DNA from: Bordetella pseudohinzii
Lineage (GTDB): Bacteria > Pseudomonadota > Gammaproteobacteria > Burkholderiales > Burkholderiaceae_B
DNA: 64,000 bases
Assembly (NCBI RefSeq): GCF_000657795.2
Contig: NZ_JHEP02000005.1
Location: 124,001-188,000 of the forward strand
Reading direction: 5' to 3'
In this document: piece by piece, positions 20,561 to 30,668 of the stretch
Numbering within the stretch: position 1 is the first letter of the stretch
Layout: every line of letters begins with the position of its first letter
Notes under the pieces: model-generated
Databases searched by the model: none
Told to the model about the DNA's origin: nothing
What the model saw: the letters and a program-made list of their open reading frames with translations, nothing else
Translations under genes and position numbers: made by a program

Positions 20561-22810
20561 ATGAGTATGAGATCCCGCTTCGCGGACTGGCGCCGCAAGC
20601 GCATAGCCGAACCCGCCTATCGCTGGGCGCGCGCCGCTTTGCCGGGCTTGTCCGACACCGAACGCGAGGCGATCGAGGCCGGCGACGTCTGGTGGGACGG
20701 CGATCTCTTCACCGGCAACCCCGATTGGAACAAACTGCTCGCCGTGCCCGCGGCCCAGCTCAGCGAAGAAGAGCGCCTGTTCATCGAAGGGCCGGTGGCC
20801 CGCCTGTGCGCGCTGCTGGACGAATGGGACATCGAATGGAAGCGCCGCGACCTGCCGCCCGAGGTCTGGGACCTGATGCGGCGCGAACGCTTCTTCGGCA
20901 TGATCATCCCCAAGGAATACGGCGGCCTGGGCTTTTCGCCCTACGCGCATTCCGAGGTCGTGCGGCGGGTGTCGGCGTATTCGATCACGGCCGGCGTCAC
21001 CATCATGGTGCCCAACTCGCTCGGCCCGGGCGAGCTGCTGCTGCAATTCGGCACGCCCGAGCAGCGAGCGTTCTGGCTGCCGCGCCTGGCCGATGGCCGC
21101 GAGATTCCCTGCTTCGGGCTCACCAGCCCCGAGGCCGGATCCGATGCCGCTTCCATGACCGACACCGGCGTGGTGTGCCGCCAGGTCATCGAGGGCCAGG
21201 ACCTGCTGGGTATCCGCCTGAACTGGCACAAGCGCTATATCACGCTGGGGCCGGTGGCCACCGTGCTGGGCCTGGCCTTCAAGTTGCGCGACCCCGAGGG
21301 CCTGCTGGGCGGTCCCGAGGACGTGGGGATTTCGGTGGCCCTGGTGCCCACCGATGCGCCGGGCGTGGAGATCGGCCGCCGCCACCTGCCATCCATGCAG
21401 GTCTTCCAGAACGGCCCCAACCACGGCCGCGACGTCTTCGTGCCCATCGAGGCCCTGATCGGCGGGCCGGCCCGGGCCGGCCAGGGCTGGCAGATGCTGA
21501 TGAGCGCCCTGGCCGCGGGCCGGGGCATCTCGCTGCCATCGCTGTCGGCCGCCGGCGCCGTCATGAGCGCCCACACCACCGGCATGTATGCGCGCGTGCG
21601 GCGCCAGTTCGGCATCCCCGTGGGCCGTTTCGAGGGCGTGCAGGAAAAACTCGCCCGCCTGGCCGGCCATGCCTATCTGGTCGAGGCGGCCCGCCGCCTG
21701 ACCTGCGCGGCGCTCAACCAGGGCCATAAGCCGGCCGTGGTGTCGGCCATCATGAAATACCACGCCACCGAGCGGCTGCGCCTGTCGGTCAATGACGCCA
21801 TGGACGTGCATGGCGGCAAGGCCGTCATCGACGGGCCGCGCAATTATCTGGGGGCGCTGTATCGCGCCCTGCCCATCGCGATCACCGTGGAGGGCGCCAA
21901 TATCCTGACCCGCTGCCTCATCGTCTTCGGCCAGGGGGCCATCCGCGCCCATCCCTATCTGATGCGCGAGGTCATGGCTCTGGGCGAAACCGACCAGGCG
22001 CTCGGGCAGGAGCAATTCGAGCAGGCCTTCTGGCAACACATGCGCCATAGCGGCATGACGGTCCTGCGCGCCTGGGGCCGCGCCTGGACGGGCGGGCTGT
22101 TCGCCCCGGCGCCGCCGGCCGGCGCGGTCAGCCGCCATTACCGCCGGCTGAGCCGCTATTCGGCGGGCTTTGCCCTGCTGGCCGACGCCGCCATGGCGCT
22201 GCTGGGCGGCGCGCTCAAGCGGCGCGAGATGTTGTCCGCCCGCCTGGGTGACATCCTGTCCGAACTTTATCTCCTGTCGGCCTTGCTCAAGCGCTGGGAA
22301 GACGAAGGGCGTTGCCATGCCGACCTGCCATTGGTGGCCTGGGGCATGGAGGAGGGCAGCCTGCGCATCGAGCAGGCCATGGACCAGATCCTCTCCAACC
22401 TGCCCAACCGGGCGCTGGCCATGGCCTTGCGCGTCCTCGTCCTGCCCATGCGGCTGGCGCGCGGGCCCAGCGATGCGCTCATGCGCGAGTGCGCCAACCT
22501 CCTGCTTGAACCCTCCGCCACGCGCGACCGCCTGACGGCCGATCTGCAGCGCGGCGGGGGCGGCGACGCCATCGGCAAGCTGGAGGATGCCTTCGCGCGC
22601 GTCAGCGCATTGGGCCCCTTGCGGGACCGGCTGCGGCGCGAAGGGGTCAAGGATTGGCGCGAGGCCCACAAGGGCGGCGCCATCAGCGATGCCGTGGCCG
22701 AGCAGATGCTCGCCGCCGAGGCCGCCGTGGCCGAGGTCGTCGCGGTGGACGACTTCGCGCCCGAAACGCTCACCGGCGAGCCGGAAAGCCCGGCGCGCCG
22801 TCCGCTCTAG
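20561..22810 (+). CDS. fadE: Acyl-CoA dehydrogenase, FadE type
   Basis: A 749-residue long-form acyl-CoA dehydrogenase for the first step of fatty acid beta-oxidation. The dehydrogenase core spans ~55-480: IIPKEYGGLGFSPYAHSEV, FGLTSPEAGSDAASM, LAAGRGISLPSLSA and DAMDVHGGKAVIDGPRNYLG. The C-terminal ~260 residues form the extra helical domain (DUF1974) of FadE, ending in an acidic/Ala tail. The ATG at 20561 has GAGGTC upstream. E. coli FadE is 814 residues, so this is a slightly short member. Confidence 0.92.
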   Translation: MSMRSRFADWRRKRIAEPAYRWARAALPGLSDTEREAIEAGDVWWDGDLFTGNPDWNKLLAVPAAQLSEEERLFIEGPVARLCALLDEWDIEWKRRDLPPEVWDLMRRERFFGMIIPKEYGGLGFSPYAHSEVVRRVSAYSITAGVTIMVPNSLGPGELLLQFGTPEQRAFWLPRLADGREIPCFGLTSPEAGSDAASMTDTGVVCRQVIEGQDLLGIRLNWHKRYITLGPVATVLGLAFKLRDPEGLLGGPEDVGISVALVPTDAPGVEIGRRHLPSMQVFQNGPNHGRDVFVPIEALIGGPARAGQGWQMLMSALAAGRGISLPSLSAAGAVMSAHTTGMYARVRRQFGIPVGRFEGVQEKLARLAGHAYLVEAARRLTCAALNQGHKPAVVSAIMKYHATERLRLSVNDAMDVHGGKAVIDGPRNYLGALYRALPIAITVEGANILTRCLIVFGQGAIRAHPYLMREVMALGETDQALGQEQFEQAFWQHMRHSGMTVLRAWGRAWTGGLFAPAPPAGAVSRHYRRLSRYSAGFALLADAAMALLGGALKRREMLSARLGDILSELYLLSALLKRWEDEGRCHADLPLVAWGMEEGSLRIEQAMDQILSNLPNRALAMALRVLVLPMRLARGPSDALMRECANLLLEPSATRDRLTADLQRGGGGDAIGKLEDAFARVSALGPLRDRLRREGVKDWREAHKGGAISDAVAEQMLAAEAAVAEVVAVDDFAPETLTGEPESPARRPL

Positions 22811-22822
22811 CGCCGGGCAGGC

Positions 22823-23356
22823 TCAATCGTCCTGCTTTGGGTCCATCCCGGGAAAGAGGATCTCGGTGTAGCCGAACTTGGAGAAGTCCTGGATGCGCGA
22901 GGGGTAGAGGCGGCCGATCAGGTGGTCGCACTCGTGCTGCACCACCCGCGCATGGAAATCGCTGGCTTCACGGTCGATCAGCCGGCCATCCGGATCCATG
23001 CCCTGGTAGCGGATATGGCGGTAGCGCGGCACCAGGCCGCGCAGCCCGGGCACCGACAGGCAGCCTTCCCATCCCTCGTCCATCTCGTCCGACAGCGGCG
23101 TGATGACCGGATTGCACAGCACGGTCTGCGGCACGGCCGGCGCGTCCGGGTAACGGGGGTTGCGCTCGAAACCGAAGATCACCAGCTGCAGGTCCACGCC
23201 GATCTGCGGCGCGGCCAGCCCCACGCCGTTGGCGTGGATCATGGTCTCGAACATGTCTTCGATCAGCTGCCTGAGGGCCGGGCTGCCGAAGTCCTCGACC
23301 GGCGCGGCCACGCGCAGTAGCCGCGGATCGCCCATTTTCAGGATGGGATGGATCAT
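22823..23356 (-). CDS. def: Peptide deformylase
   Basis: A 177-residue metalloenzyme that removes the N-formyl group from nascent proteins. All three motifs are present: [10 protein letters not shown] (residue ~44), EGCLSVPG (~96, metal-binding Cys) and [13 protein letters not shown] (~138, two metal-binding His and catalytic Glu). It is six bases downstream of gloA on the same strand, not next to fmt, so it is probably a second deformylase copy. Confidence 0.94.
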   Translation of the reverse strand: MIHPILKMGDPRLLRVAAPVEDFGSPALRQLIEDMFETMIHANGVGLAAPQIGVDLQLVIFGFERNPRYPDAPAVPQTVLCNPVITPLSDEMDEGWEGCLSVPGLRGLVPRYRHIRYQGMDPDGRLIDREASDFHARVVQHECDHLIGRLYPSRIQDFSKFGYTEILFPGMDPKQDD

Positions 23357-23362
23357 GGCGTA

Positions 23363-23758
23363 TCAGTCCGCGCGGCCTTTCTTCTGGATGAATTCGATCT
23401 TGTAGCCGTCGGGATCCTCGACGAAGGCGATGACGGTGGTGCCATGCTTCATGGGACCGGCCTCGCGCGTGACCTTGCCGCCCTTGGCCTTGACCTTGTC
23501 ACAGGCTTCGTAGGCGTTGTCGACTTCCAGGGCGATGTGGCCATAGCCGGTGCCCAGGTCGTATTTTTCGGTGTCCCAGTTGTGGGTCAGCTCGATGACG
23601 GCGCCGTCGGCTTCGTCCTGGTAGCCGACGAAGGCCAGCGTGAATCGGCCGTCCGGATAGTCTTTCTGGCGCAGCAGGCGCATGCCCAGGACGTTGGTGT
23701 AGAAATCCAGCGATTTTTCGAGATTGCCGACGCGCAGCATGGTGTGCAAAAGACGCAT
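23363..23758 (-). CDS. gloA: Lactoylglutathione lyase (glyoxalase I)
   Basis: A 131-residue metalloenzyme that isomerises the methylglyoxal-glutathione hemithioacetal to S-lactoylglutathione. [26 protein letters not shown] (split motif) at the start, ELTHNW near 56, GYGHIALEV near 70 and [14 protein letters not shown] near 112 provide the His/Glu metal ligands. I chose the ATG at 23758, preceded by GAGGACAG; an upstream open stretch lacks similarity. Forms an apparent two-gene unit with def. Confidence 0.94.
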   Translation of the reverse strand: MRLLHTMLRVGNLEKSLDFYTNVLGMRLLRQKDYPDGRFTLAFVGYQDEADGAVIELTHNWDTEKYDLGTGYGHIALEVDNAYEACDKVKAKGGKVTREAGPMKHGTTVIAFVEDPDGYKIEFIQKKGRAD

Positions 23759-23861
23759 TGCTCTGTCCTCAATGATGTTGTCGCCGCGTCCGGGGGGCAG
23801 CAGGACGCGGTGTTCAGACCACCATCGTAACAAAACGGCCGCGGCGCCGTGGGGCGGAGAA

Positions 23862-23883
23862 CCCCCCTTCGCCCGAAGGGGGG
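23862..23883 (-). terminator. Hairpin downstream of the Bug-protein gene
   Basis: CCCCCCTTCG and CGAAGGGGGG form a perfect stem 15 bases after the Bug gene stop (minus strand). The T-tract is weak, so it may act as an inefficient intrinsic terminator separating this gene from gloA-def. Confidence 0.45.
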
Positions 23884-23897
23884 AGCGGCGCGATGGG

Positions 23898-24863
23898 CTA
23901 TAGCGAGGCGCCGGAATCGCGGACGGCGACGGCCCAGGTCGAGACTTCGGTCTGGATGAAGCGGCCGAAGGCCTCGCCGTTCAACTGGGCCGCGCGCGCG
24001 CCCTCTTCGGCCAGGCGCTGCTTGACTTCGGGCGATTGCAGGGCGCGGCTGAATGCGTCGTTCAGCGTGGCGATGACGGCCGGCGGCGTGCCGGCCGGCG
24101 CGACGATGCCGTGCCAGGAGAGCGCGGAAAAACCGGGCAGGCCGGATTCGGCCATGGTCGGCAGCTGGGGCAGGGCGGACGAGCGTTCCGGCGAGGTCAC
24201 GGCCAGGGCCTTGAGGCTGCCGGCCTTGATATGGGGCAGCGCGCCGGGGATGGTGGTGAACATGAAGTCCACCTGTCCGCCCAGCAGGTCGGACAGCGCC
24301 GGGCTGCCGCCCTTGTAGGGCACGTGGGTGAATTCCAGCTTGGCCTGGCTGCGGTACATCTCGCCCGCCAGGTGGCCGGGCGTGCCGGCCCCGGCCGAGG
24401 CCATATTGAGGCTGCCGCCCTGGGCGCGCAGCAGGGCGGTCAGGGCGGCCACGCTGTCGACGCCGAGATCTTTGCGCGCGACCAGCACATTGGGCACGGT
24501 GGCCAGCAGGGTGACGGGCGCGAAATCCTTGACGGCGTCGTAGCTGATCTTGGGATAGAGGGAGGGGTTGATGCCATGCGTGCTGGCCGTGGCCAGCAGC
24601 AGCGTATAGCCGTCGGGCGCGGCGCTGGCCACGGTCTTGGCGGCGATGCTGCCATTGGCGCCGCCCTTGTTTTCCACCACGATGGTCTGTTTGAGCGTCT
24701 TGCCTGCTTCGGCGGCCACGGTGCGCGCCAGAATGTCGGAGGTGCCGCCGGCTGAGTGCGGCACGATGAGCGAAATCGGGCGTGCCGGAAAGGTCTGGGC
24801 CTGGGCCAGGCCGGTGGCCAGCATGAGGGTACAGGCCGCCTGGAGCAATGGGCGCAATGACAT
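23898..24863 (-). CDS. Bug-family periplasmic solute-binding protein (tripartite tricarboxylate transporter)
   Basis: A 321-residue TctC/Bug-type extracytoplasmic binding protein. Signal peptide ends at AQAQ near residue 22; [23 protein letters not shown] is the family's ligand-loop start, followed by [13 protein letters not shown] and [22 protein letters not shown]. Such proteins bind carboxylates for uptake or signalling. It lies 69 bases downstream of tcuB on the same strand, so tricarballylate, citrate or a close analogue is the probable ligand. No TctA/TctB membrane partners are adjacent. Confidence 0.88.
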   Translation of the reverse strand: MSLRPLLQAACTLMLATGLAQAQTFPARPISLIVPHSAGGTSDILARTVAAEAGKTLKQTIVVENKGGANGSIAAKTVASAAPDGYTLLLATASTHGINPSLYPKISYDAVKDFAPVTLLATVPNVLVARKDLGVDSVAALTALLRAQGGSLNMASAGAGTPGHLAGEMYRSQAKLEFTHVPYKGGSPALSDLLGGQVDFMFTTIPGALPHIKAGSLKALAVTSPERSSALPQLPTMAESGLPGFSALSWHGIVAPAGTPPAVIATLNDAFSRALQSPEVKQRLAEEGARAAQLNGEAFGRFIQTEVSTWAVAVRDSGASL

Positions 24864-24932
24864 GGAAAAGTCTCCTGGTATTTATTTATGGGAAAGCGGG
24901 CGCCGCGGCCTGGGCCGCGGCGGGGCCCAAGA

Positions 24933-26141
24933 TCAGTCCGAACCCAGTCCCAGGGTGTTGGGCTGGCGTTTTTCTATGGCGGACTTGAGCAGGGCGGCGC
25001 TGCGGAAGATGCCGTGGGCGAACTTGCCATAGGGCAGGGTCAGGAACAGCGCCATCACCACGCCCAGATGCACGGCCAGCAGCAGGCCCATCCAGGCCGT
25101 GTCGCGCAGGGCGAGCAGCAGCAGGCCGGTCAGGCTGGTGAAGAACAGCAGGGCGATGAAGCCGCGGTCCATCGGCCGTTGCCGGGTGTCGCCCTGGCGC
25201 GGATCGCGCTTGAGGTTGAGCCAGAGCAGGCCGGCCGGGCCGATCAGCAGGCCGATGCCGCCCGCCGTGCCCAGGAGCACGGGCAAGCTGAAGAAGGGGT
25301 AGGGGGCGTGCCAGTCCAGCAGATAGTGATAGAGGGTGGCCACCGAGGTGGCCGCGAAGCACAGCATGAAGCCGTAGAAGGTGAAGTGATGGAAGCGGCG
25401 GCGGGCCAGGGTGAAGGCGTCGTCGGCTTCGTTGCAGCCCTTGCCATGGCCGCCGTCGAGGTATTTGAGGCGCAGCGCATTGTGCGCCGCCTCGGCCACG
25501 GCCGGGCCGCTGGCCGCGCCGGGGCTGACATCGCGCCAGAAGCGGGCCACGCCCAGGGCCAGGGCGAGCACGGCGAAGCCGAACACGGCGCCGAACATCA
25601 GCGCCAGGGTGTTATGCGGAAAGATGGCGTAGAAGTTGCCGGCCAGGGGCGTGTGCAGCCAGCCGCCATTGATGCCGACCACCAGCGCCAGGAACAGCGC
25701 CAGCGTGGCGGCCACGGCCAGCGACAGGGTCAGCCCGTTGCGCTGGTAGAGTTTGCCCAGCGCCTGGGGCCAGGCATAGTCGGTATAGGTCTGCAGGCGC
25801 ACCCGGGCCATGGCCTGCGGCACGTTGACGCCGAATTCGTGCGGCGGCGCGTATTGGCAGGCGTGCAGGCAGGCGCCGCAGTTGTGGCAAAGATTGGCCA
25901 GGTAGTTGACGTCGCCCTTGCCGAACTCCAGGCGGCGGGTCATGGCGGGGAAGACCGCGCAGAAGCCTTCGCAATAGCGGCAGGCATTGCAGATCTGCAT
26001 GATGCGCGCGACTTCGTTTTCGTCTTCGCTCATCCGCGCGCCGGCCGTGCTGGCATTGGCGACGAATGTCATGGGCTGGCCCCGCGACGGGGCGGCGCCG
26101 GCCAGTTCGGCCTGGCGGGCCAGTTGTTCAAGCTGCTTCAC
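24933..26141 (-). CDS. tcuB: Tricarballylate/citrate utilization protein TcuB
   Basis: A 402-residue membrane protein that reoxidises the flavin of TcuA, passing electrons to the quinone pool. The N-terminal part carries two 4Fe-4S motifs, [15 protein letters not shown] (~50) and [16 protein letters not shown] (~87), followed by about six membrane spans with histidines ([18 protein letters not shown]) suited to heme binding. I chose the GTG at 26141 with GGAG upstream; it overlaps the end of tcuA by 14 bases, suggesting coupled translation. Confidence 0.88.
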   Translation of the reverse strand: MKQLEQLARQAELAGAAPSRGQPMTFVANASTAGARMSEDENEVARIMQICNACRYCEGFCAVFPAMTRRLEFGKGDVNYLANLCHNCGACLHACQYAPPHEFGVNVPQAMARVRLQTYTDYAWPQALGKLYQRNGLTLSLAVAATLALFLALVVGINGGWLHTPLAGNFYAIFPHNTLALMFGAVFGFAVLALALGVARFWRDVSPGAASGPAVAEAAHNALRLKYLDGGHGKGCNEADDAFTLARRRFHHFTFYGFMLCFAATSVATLYHYLLDWHAPYPFFSLPVLLGTAGGIGLLIGPAGLLWLNLKRDPRQGDTRQRPMDRGFIALLFFTSLTGLLLLALRDTAWMGLLLAVHLGVVMALFLTLPYGKFAHGIFRSAALLKSAIEKRQPNTLGLGSD

Positions 26142-27558
26142 GTCGGGCTCCGTTCTTGACTTGGGCGCGCGCGGCTTCGGCCGCGCGGGTGCCGGCGATG
26201 CGGCCGAAGGCCGTGCCGATGGACATGCCGACGCCGGCCGTATAGCCCTTGCCCAGCACATTGCCGGCCATCATTTCGCCGGCCACGAAAAGGTTGTCGC
26301 TGGGCTTGCCGCCAAAGCGCACGGCGGCGGTCTCGTCGACCTTCAGGCCCAGGTAGGTGAAAGTGATGCCGGGACGCAGCGCATAGCCATAGAAGGGCCC
26401 CGTGTCGATGGGACGCGCCCAGTGGGTCTTGGCGGGCGTCAGGCCTTCGGTATGGCAATCATCCAGCTGGGTGTGGTCGAAGCTGCCCACGCGGCAGGCG
26501 CGGTTGTAGTCTTCGATGGTCTGCACGAAACGGGCCGGATCCAGCTCCAGCTTGGCGGCCAGCTCGGCCAGCGAGTCGGCGCGCACGCCCGGGAAGACCG
26601 GCGGCATGAAGCGGCCCACCGCCTTGGCGTCGATGATGGAGTAGGCGATCTGCCCGGGCTGCATGGCGACCAGGCGGCCCCAGATGGCGTAGCGCTTGGG
26701 CCAGAAGTCTTCGCCCTCGTCGTAGAAGCGCTCGGCGTCGCGGTTGACCACCACGCCCAGCGACACGCAATCGATACGGGTGCAGATCCCGCCGTCGTAG
26801 AGCGGGGCGCGCGCGTCGATGGCCACGCAATGGGACTGCGAGGGGTCGCCGATGATGTCGGCGCCGGCTTGCATCATGAACTTCAGCAGCACGCCCTGGT
26901 TAAAGCGCGTGCCGCGGATCAGGAAGTTGTCGGCCGGCCATTCGCCGCGTTCGTTCTGGCCCCAGGCTTCGCGCATCCATTCGAGATTGGACTCGAAGCC
27001 GCCGGCGGCCAGCACGCAGCTGCGGGCCTCGATGCGCTCCTGGCCGATGCGCGCGGCGACGAAATGGCCATCGGCCAGCTCCAGCGAGTCGACCGGCGCG
27101 TTGTAGCGGATCTGCACGCCCAGGGCTTCGGCGCTGCGGTAGTAGGCGTTGACCAGGGCCTTGCCGCCGCCCATGAAGAAGGCATTGGTGCGCGCCACGT
27201 GCAGCGCGCCGGACAGCGGCGGCTGGAAGTTCACGCCGTGGCCGCGCATCCAGTCCCGACAGGAGGACGAGGCGCGGATGACCAGGCGGGCCAGCTTCTC
27301 GTCGGTGATGCCGCCGGTGACCTTGAGCAGGTCTTGCCAATATTCTTCTTCGGGGTAGGCGTCGACCAGCACGTCCTGGGGGGCGTCGTGCATGCAGCGC
27401 AGGTTGCGGGTGTGCTGGGAATTGCCGCCGCGCCATTCGCGCGGCGCGGCTTCCAGCAGCAGCACGCTGGCGCCGGCCTCCCGGGCCATCAGGGCCGCGC
27501 ACAGGGCGGCGTTGCCGCCGCCGATCACGAGTACGTCTATCATGTCGTCGTCCATCAT
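26128..27558 (-). CDS. tcuA: FAD-dependent tricarballylate dehydrogenase TcuA
   Basis: A 476-residue flavoprotein matching TcuA, which oxidises tricarballylate to cis-aconitate, a TCA-cycle intermediate. The dinucleotide-binding motif is [20 protein letters not shown] at the N-terminus; further family features are [11 protein letters not shown], the catalytic-domain [13 protein letters not shown] and the C-terminal [19 protein letters not shown] motif. Fumarate reductase/KsdD-type fold. Several Met codons cluster at the start (27558, 27555, 27543); MIDVLV at 27543 is a plausible alternative. Other substrates (e.g. citrate-related) are possible. Confidence 0.88.
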   Translation of the reverse strand: MMDDDMIDVLVIGGGNAALCAALMAREAGASVLLLEAAPREWRGGNSQHTRNLRCMHDAPQDVLVDAYPEEEYWQDLLKVTGGITDEKLARLVIRASSSCRDWMRGHGVNFQPPLSGALHVARTNAFFMGGGKALVNAYYRSAEALGVQIRYNAPVDSLELADGHFVAARIGQERIEARSCVLAAGGFESNLEWMREAWGQNERGEWPADNFLIRGTRFNQGVLLKFMMQAGADIIGDPSQSHCVAIDARAPLYDGGICTRIDCVSLGVVVNRDAERFYDEGEDFWPKRYAIWGRLVAMQPGQIAYSIIDAKAVGRFMPPVFPGVRADSLAELAAKLELDPARFVQTIEDYNRACRVGSFDHTQLDDCHTEGLTPAKTHWARPIDTGPFYGYALRPGITFTYLGLKVDETAAVRFGGKPSDNLFVAGEMMAGNVLGKGYTAGVGMSIGTAFGRIAGTRAAEAARAQVKNGARREAA

Positions 27559-27621
27559 TCGATGGCGCCGACTATAGGGATCTCCGCAAGCGTCCGCCAG
27601 AAGGCCCCTGGCAATGCCTCT

Positions 27622-28548
27622 TCACGATTTGTGAAGGGTCGCGCCCGGCCAGGCCCCGGCACGGACCAGCTCCGAGGCGGTCTGGGCCAGCAGCACCCTG
27701 ACCGCCAGGGCGGCCGGGGACAGTTCGTCGTCGGACAGGCTGACCAGCAGATTGCTGCGCGCCAGCTGGCGGTCGCGGATCTGGCGCGTGGCCAGGGCGG
27801 CGCCGCGCAGGCGCACGGTGGCCGCGCCGGGCTGGATGGTGGCGCCCAGCCCCGCCTCGACCAATTCCATCAGCACGTCCAGGCCGTCGATCTCGGCGGC
27901 CAGGTTGGGACGGGCATTCAAGCGCGCGAAACCATTGTTGACCAGGGCGCGCAGGCCGTGGCTGTCGCTGGGCAGCAGCAGCGGCAGGCCGGACAGGTCG
28001 CGCAGGCGCACGGGGCCGGGCGGGGGCAGCCCGGGCATGTCCTCGCGCGCGATCAGGAACAGGCGTTCATCGAGCAGCGGCATGACGCTCCAGCGCCGCG
28101 CCGTTTCGGTGTGGAACACGATGGCCAGGTCCAGCTGGCGGGCATTGAGCATGGTGGACAGATGGCCCGACAGGCTTTCGACCAGCCGCAGGCGCACGTC
28201 CGGATAACGTTCGCGCATGGCGCGCATGAAAGGCAGGGCCAGCACCGAGGCCGTGGTCTGCGCCAGCCCGATGCTGACATGGCCGCTCAGGCGCGATTCA
28301 CGCGCGGCCTTCATGGCGTCGTCGGCGTGCCGCAGGGACAGTTGCGCCTGGCGCAGGAAGGCCAGGCCGGCGTCGGTCGGCACCACGCCGGTGGAGGTCC
28401 GGGTCAGCAGGCGCGTGCTCAGTTCGCTTTCCAGGCGGCTGATCTGCTGGCTCAGGGCCGATGTGACCACGCCCAGTTCGGTCGCCGCGCGCCCCAGGCT
28501 GCCGCATTCGGCCACCTTGACGAAGTAGCGCAGTTGGCGCAGTTCCAT
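27622..28548 (-). CDS. tcuR: LysR-family regulator, probable TcuR
   Basis: A 308-residue LysR transcription factor. The winged HTH is at residues 1-60 (MELRQLRYFVKVAECGSLGRAA, VTSALSQQISRLE), and the effector-binding domain follows from ~90 (HVSIGLAQTTASVLALPFMRAM). It lies 63 bases upstream of tcuA in the same orientation, unlike Salmonella where tcuR also precedes tcuABC. Its ATG is only 4 bases from the ygjP stop, so it may be cotranscribed from the upstream genes, while tcuA may have its own promoter in the 63-base gap. Control of tcuAB is inferred from position. Confidence 0.8.
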   Translation of the reverse strand: MELRQLRYFVKVAECGSLGRAATELGVVTSALSQQISRLESELSTRLLTRTSTGVVPTDAGLAFLRQAQLSLRHADDAMKAARESRLSGHVSIGLAQTTASVLALPFMRAMRERYPDVRLRLVESLSGHLSTMLNARQLDLAIVFHTETARRWSVMPLLDERLFLIAREDMPGLPPPGPVRLRDLSGLPLLLPSDSHGLRALVNNGFARLNARPNLAAEIDGLDVLMELVEAGLGATIQPGAATVRLRGAALATRQIRDRQLARSNLLVSLSDDELSPAALAVRVLLAQTASELVRAGAWPGATLHKS

Positions 28549-28552
28549 GGCG

Positions 28553-29410
28553 TCAGAACCTGGGCAGCATGGCCGGATCGTGGCGCCGCAGGACTTTCTT
28601 GGCGGCCTCGAAACCGGGCAGGATGTGGCCGACCTCGGCCCAGAAATCCTGGCTGTGGTTCATCTCGCGCAGATGCGCGAGCTCATGGGCGATGACGTAA
28701 TCGATGATGTCGGGGCTGAAATGGATCAGGCGCCAGTTCAGCATGATGTTGCCGTCGCTGGTGCAGGAGCCCCAGCGCGTGGCCGCCGAGGACAGGCGCC
28801 AGCGCCGGATTTTCAGGCCCGTGCGTTCGAGGAAGTGCGCCAGGCGCTCGCCGAAGAGCGCGCCGGCGCGCTGCTGCAGCCAGGCCTGGGCGGCGTCGCG
28901 GATGCGTCCGGCCTCCGCGTCGGCGGGCAGGGGCAGCCAGAGCGTGGCGCCCTCGGCCGGCGCGGCGATATCGCCCTCGAAATGGGCCTGGCGCCGGTCG
29001 GCGGCCAGGCCGATGATGATGCGCCGCCCCAGATAGGGCAGCTCGCCGCCGGCCTGCCAGCGTGTCTGCGTCAGCGCCAATTGTTCGCGGCGGGAATGCC
29101 AGTCGCGCAGCTTGGAGAGGATCCAGCGGGCTTTTTCGCGCACGGCCTCGTCGATCTGGCCCAGCGTGACCCAGTTGGGCGCGGTCACCCGCAGCCCGTC
29201 GTCGGCCACGACAAAACCTATGCTGCGGCGCCGCGAGCGCAGCAGCACGAAGCCTATGCGCTGCTGCTCGGTCTGCACTTCGCGCCAGCGCCCGCCCGCT
29301 GGCAGCGGGTCGGGGCAGGGCGTGGGGATGGTGGCCAGGGGCGCGCGGGTCGGCGCCTCCTGGGAGGGGCTGGCATCGAAGAGGAATTCGAGCTGATCAG
29401 CGCTGGCCAT
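28553..29410 (-). CDS. YgjP-type zinc metallopeptidase-like protein
   Basis: A 285-residue member of the YgjP/DUF45 (WLM, M48-related) family. The N-terminal ~45 residues are Pro/Ala rich and variable; the core has RRSIGFVVADDGLRVTAP, WGSCTSDGNIMLNWRL and the zinc motif VIAHELAHLREMNHS near residue 240 (HExxH with a downstream His). E. coli YgjP has been linked to nucleotide pyrophosphatase activity, but the native role is unclear. It overlaps plsC by 14 bases. Confidence 0.84.
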   Translation of the reverse strand: MASADQLEFLFDASPSQEAPTRAPLATIPTPCPDPLPAGGRWREVQTEQQRIGFVLLRSRRRSIGFVVADDGLRVTAPNWVTLGQIDEAVREKARWILSKLRDWHSRREQLALTQTRWQAGGELPYLGRRIIIGLAADRRQAHFEGDIAAPAEGATLWLPLPADAEAGRIRDAAQAWLQQRAGALFGERLAHFLERTGLKIRRWRLSSAATRWGSCTSDGNIMLNWRLIHFSPDIIDYVIAHELAHLREMNHSQDFWAEVGHILPGFEAAKKVLRRHDPAMLPRF

Positions 29411-30125
29411 ACCTTTCGGGATTGAGCGTCCGCATTTCCGCGTCGATCCATGCGTGGACCTTGGCGTTGAGTTCGTCGGGGGTGAGTCCTTGCGATTCTA
29501 TCGCGGGCCCGATGGACACGGTCACCAGGCCGGGCTGCTTGACGAAGGCATTGCGGCGCCAGCATTCGCCGGCGTTCAGGGCCACGGGCACCACGGGCGC
29601 GCCGGTGCGCGAGGCCAGCAGCGCGCCGCCCATCTTGAAGCGGCCCATCTGGCCCGGCGCCACCCGCGTGCCTTCCGGAAACAGCAGGGGCCAGCGGCCG
29701 TCGTCCAGGCATTTGCCGCCTTCCCGCACCACTTGCTCGAAGGCGTCGCGGCCCTTGGCGCGGTCGATGGGGATCATGCGCAGCAGGGCCAGGCCCCAGC
29801 CGAAGAAAGGCACCCAGTGCAACGACTTTTTGTAGACGAAGCAGACCGGGCGCGGCATGTGCGCCGGAAAGAACAGGGTCTCCCAGGCCGATTGGTGCTT
29901 GGACAGCAGCACCACGGGTTTGTCGGGCAGGTTTTCCCAGCCCTTGACCTGCCAGCGGATGCCGCAGAACACCTTGGCGCCCCAGATGGCCAGGCGCGGC
30001 CAGCCCACGGTGAGCTTGTAGCGCAGGCGCAGGGGCAGCGGCGCCCACAGGATGCAGGCAAAGGCGTAGGGGATGACCGTGATGGACAGGAAGACCATGT
30101 AGAGAAAGGAGCGCAGCCAGGCCAT
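29397..30125 (-). CDS. plsC: 1-acyl-sn-glycerol-3-phosphate acyltransferase
   Basis: A 242-residue membrane-bound acyltransferase that makes phosphatidic acid. One N-terminal membrane span (residues ~5-28), then block I SKHQSAWETLF (HX4E, with Glu where many PlsC proteins have Asp), block II IPIDRAKG, block III FPEGTRVAPGQ and block IV APVVPVALNAG. The HX4E variant occurs in related betaproteobacterial proteins as I recall them. It follows gmhB by 3 bases. Confidence 0.88.
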   Translation of the reverse strand: MAWLRSFLYMVFLSITVIPYAFACILWAPLPLRLRYKLTVGWPRLAIWGAKVFCGIRWQVKGWENLPDKPVVLLSKHQSAWETLFFPAHMPRPVCFVYKKSLHWVPFFGWGLALLRMIPIDRAKGRDAFEQVVREGGKCLDDGRWPLLFPEGTRVAPGQMGRFKMGGALLASRTGAPVVPVALNAGECWRRNAFVKQPGLVTVSIGPAIESQGLTPDELNAKVHAWIDAEMRTLNPERYGQR

Positions 30126-30128
30126 GCC

Positions 30129-30668
30129 TTATTCGTCCTGAAGAAGGATATCGGCCACTTCGGCCAGGTTGGCGCAGACGCGCGTGCCGGGGGGCAGATT
30201 GCCCTTGGCGCGGGTCTTTTCGCCGTTGCCCGTGAGCACCAGCCAGGGCGCGCAGCCGGCCGCCGCGGCGGCCTGCAGGTCGCGCAGCGAATCGCCCACG
30301 GCCGGCACGCCGGCCAGGTCGGCGTCCAGGCGCAAGGCGATGTCGTGCATCATGCCCGGCAGGGGCTTGCGGCAGCCGCAGCCATCGTCCGGCCCATGGG
30401 GGCACAGGAAAATGGCTTCGATGCTGCCGCCCAGGGCGGCCAGCTCGCGGCGCATCTTGATATGGATGGCGTTGAGCGTATCCATGTCGAACAGGCCGCG
30501 CGCCAGCCCCGACTGGTTGGTGGCCACGACCACCGTCCAGCCGGATTGCGTCAGGCGCGCGATGGCCTCCAGGCTGCCTGGCAGCGGGATCCATTCGTCA
30601 GGGGTCTTGACGAAGGCGTCGCTGTCGCGGTTGATGACCCCGTCGCGATCCAGGATGATGAGTTTCAC
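30129..30668 (-). CDS. gmhB: D-glycero-beta-D-manno-heptose 1,7-bisphosphate 7-phosphatase
   Basis: A 179-residue HAD phosphatase in ADP-heptose synthesis for the LPS inner core. Motif I is LILDRDGVINRDSDAFV, then ATNQSGLARG (motif II), the zinc-binding CPHGPDDGCGCRKP cluster near residue 95 that distinguishes GmhB, and VGDSLRDLQAAAAAGC (motif IV). It overlaps glyS by four bases (ATGA). Confidence 0.93.
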   Translation of the reverse strand: MKLIILDRDGVINRDSDAFVKTPDEWIPLPGSLEAIARLTQSGWTVVVATNQSGLARGLFDMDTLNAIHIKMRRELAALGGSIEAIFLCPHGPDDGCGCRKPLPGMMHDIALRLDADLAGVPAVGDSLRDLQAAAAAGCAPWLVLTGNGEKTRAKGNLPPGTRVCANLAEVADILLQDE

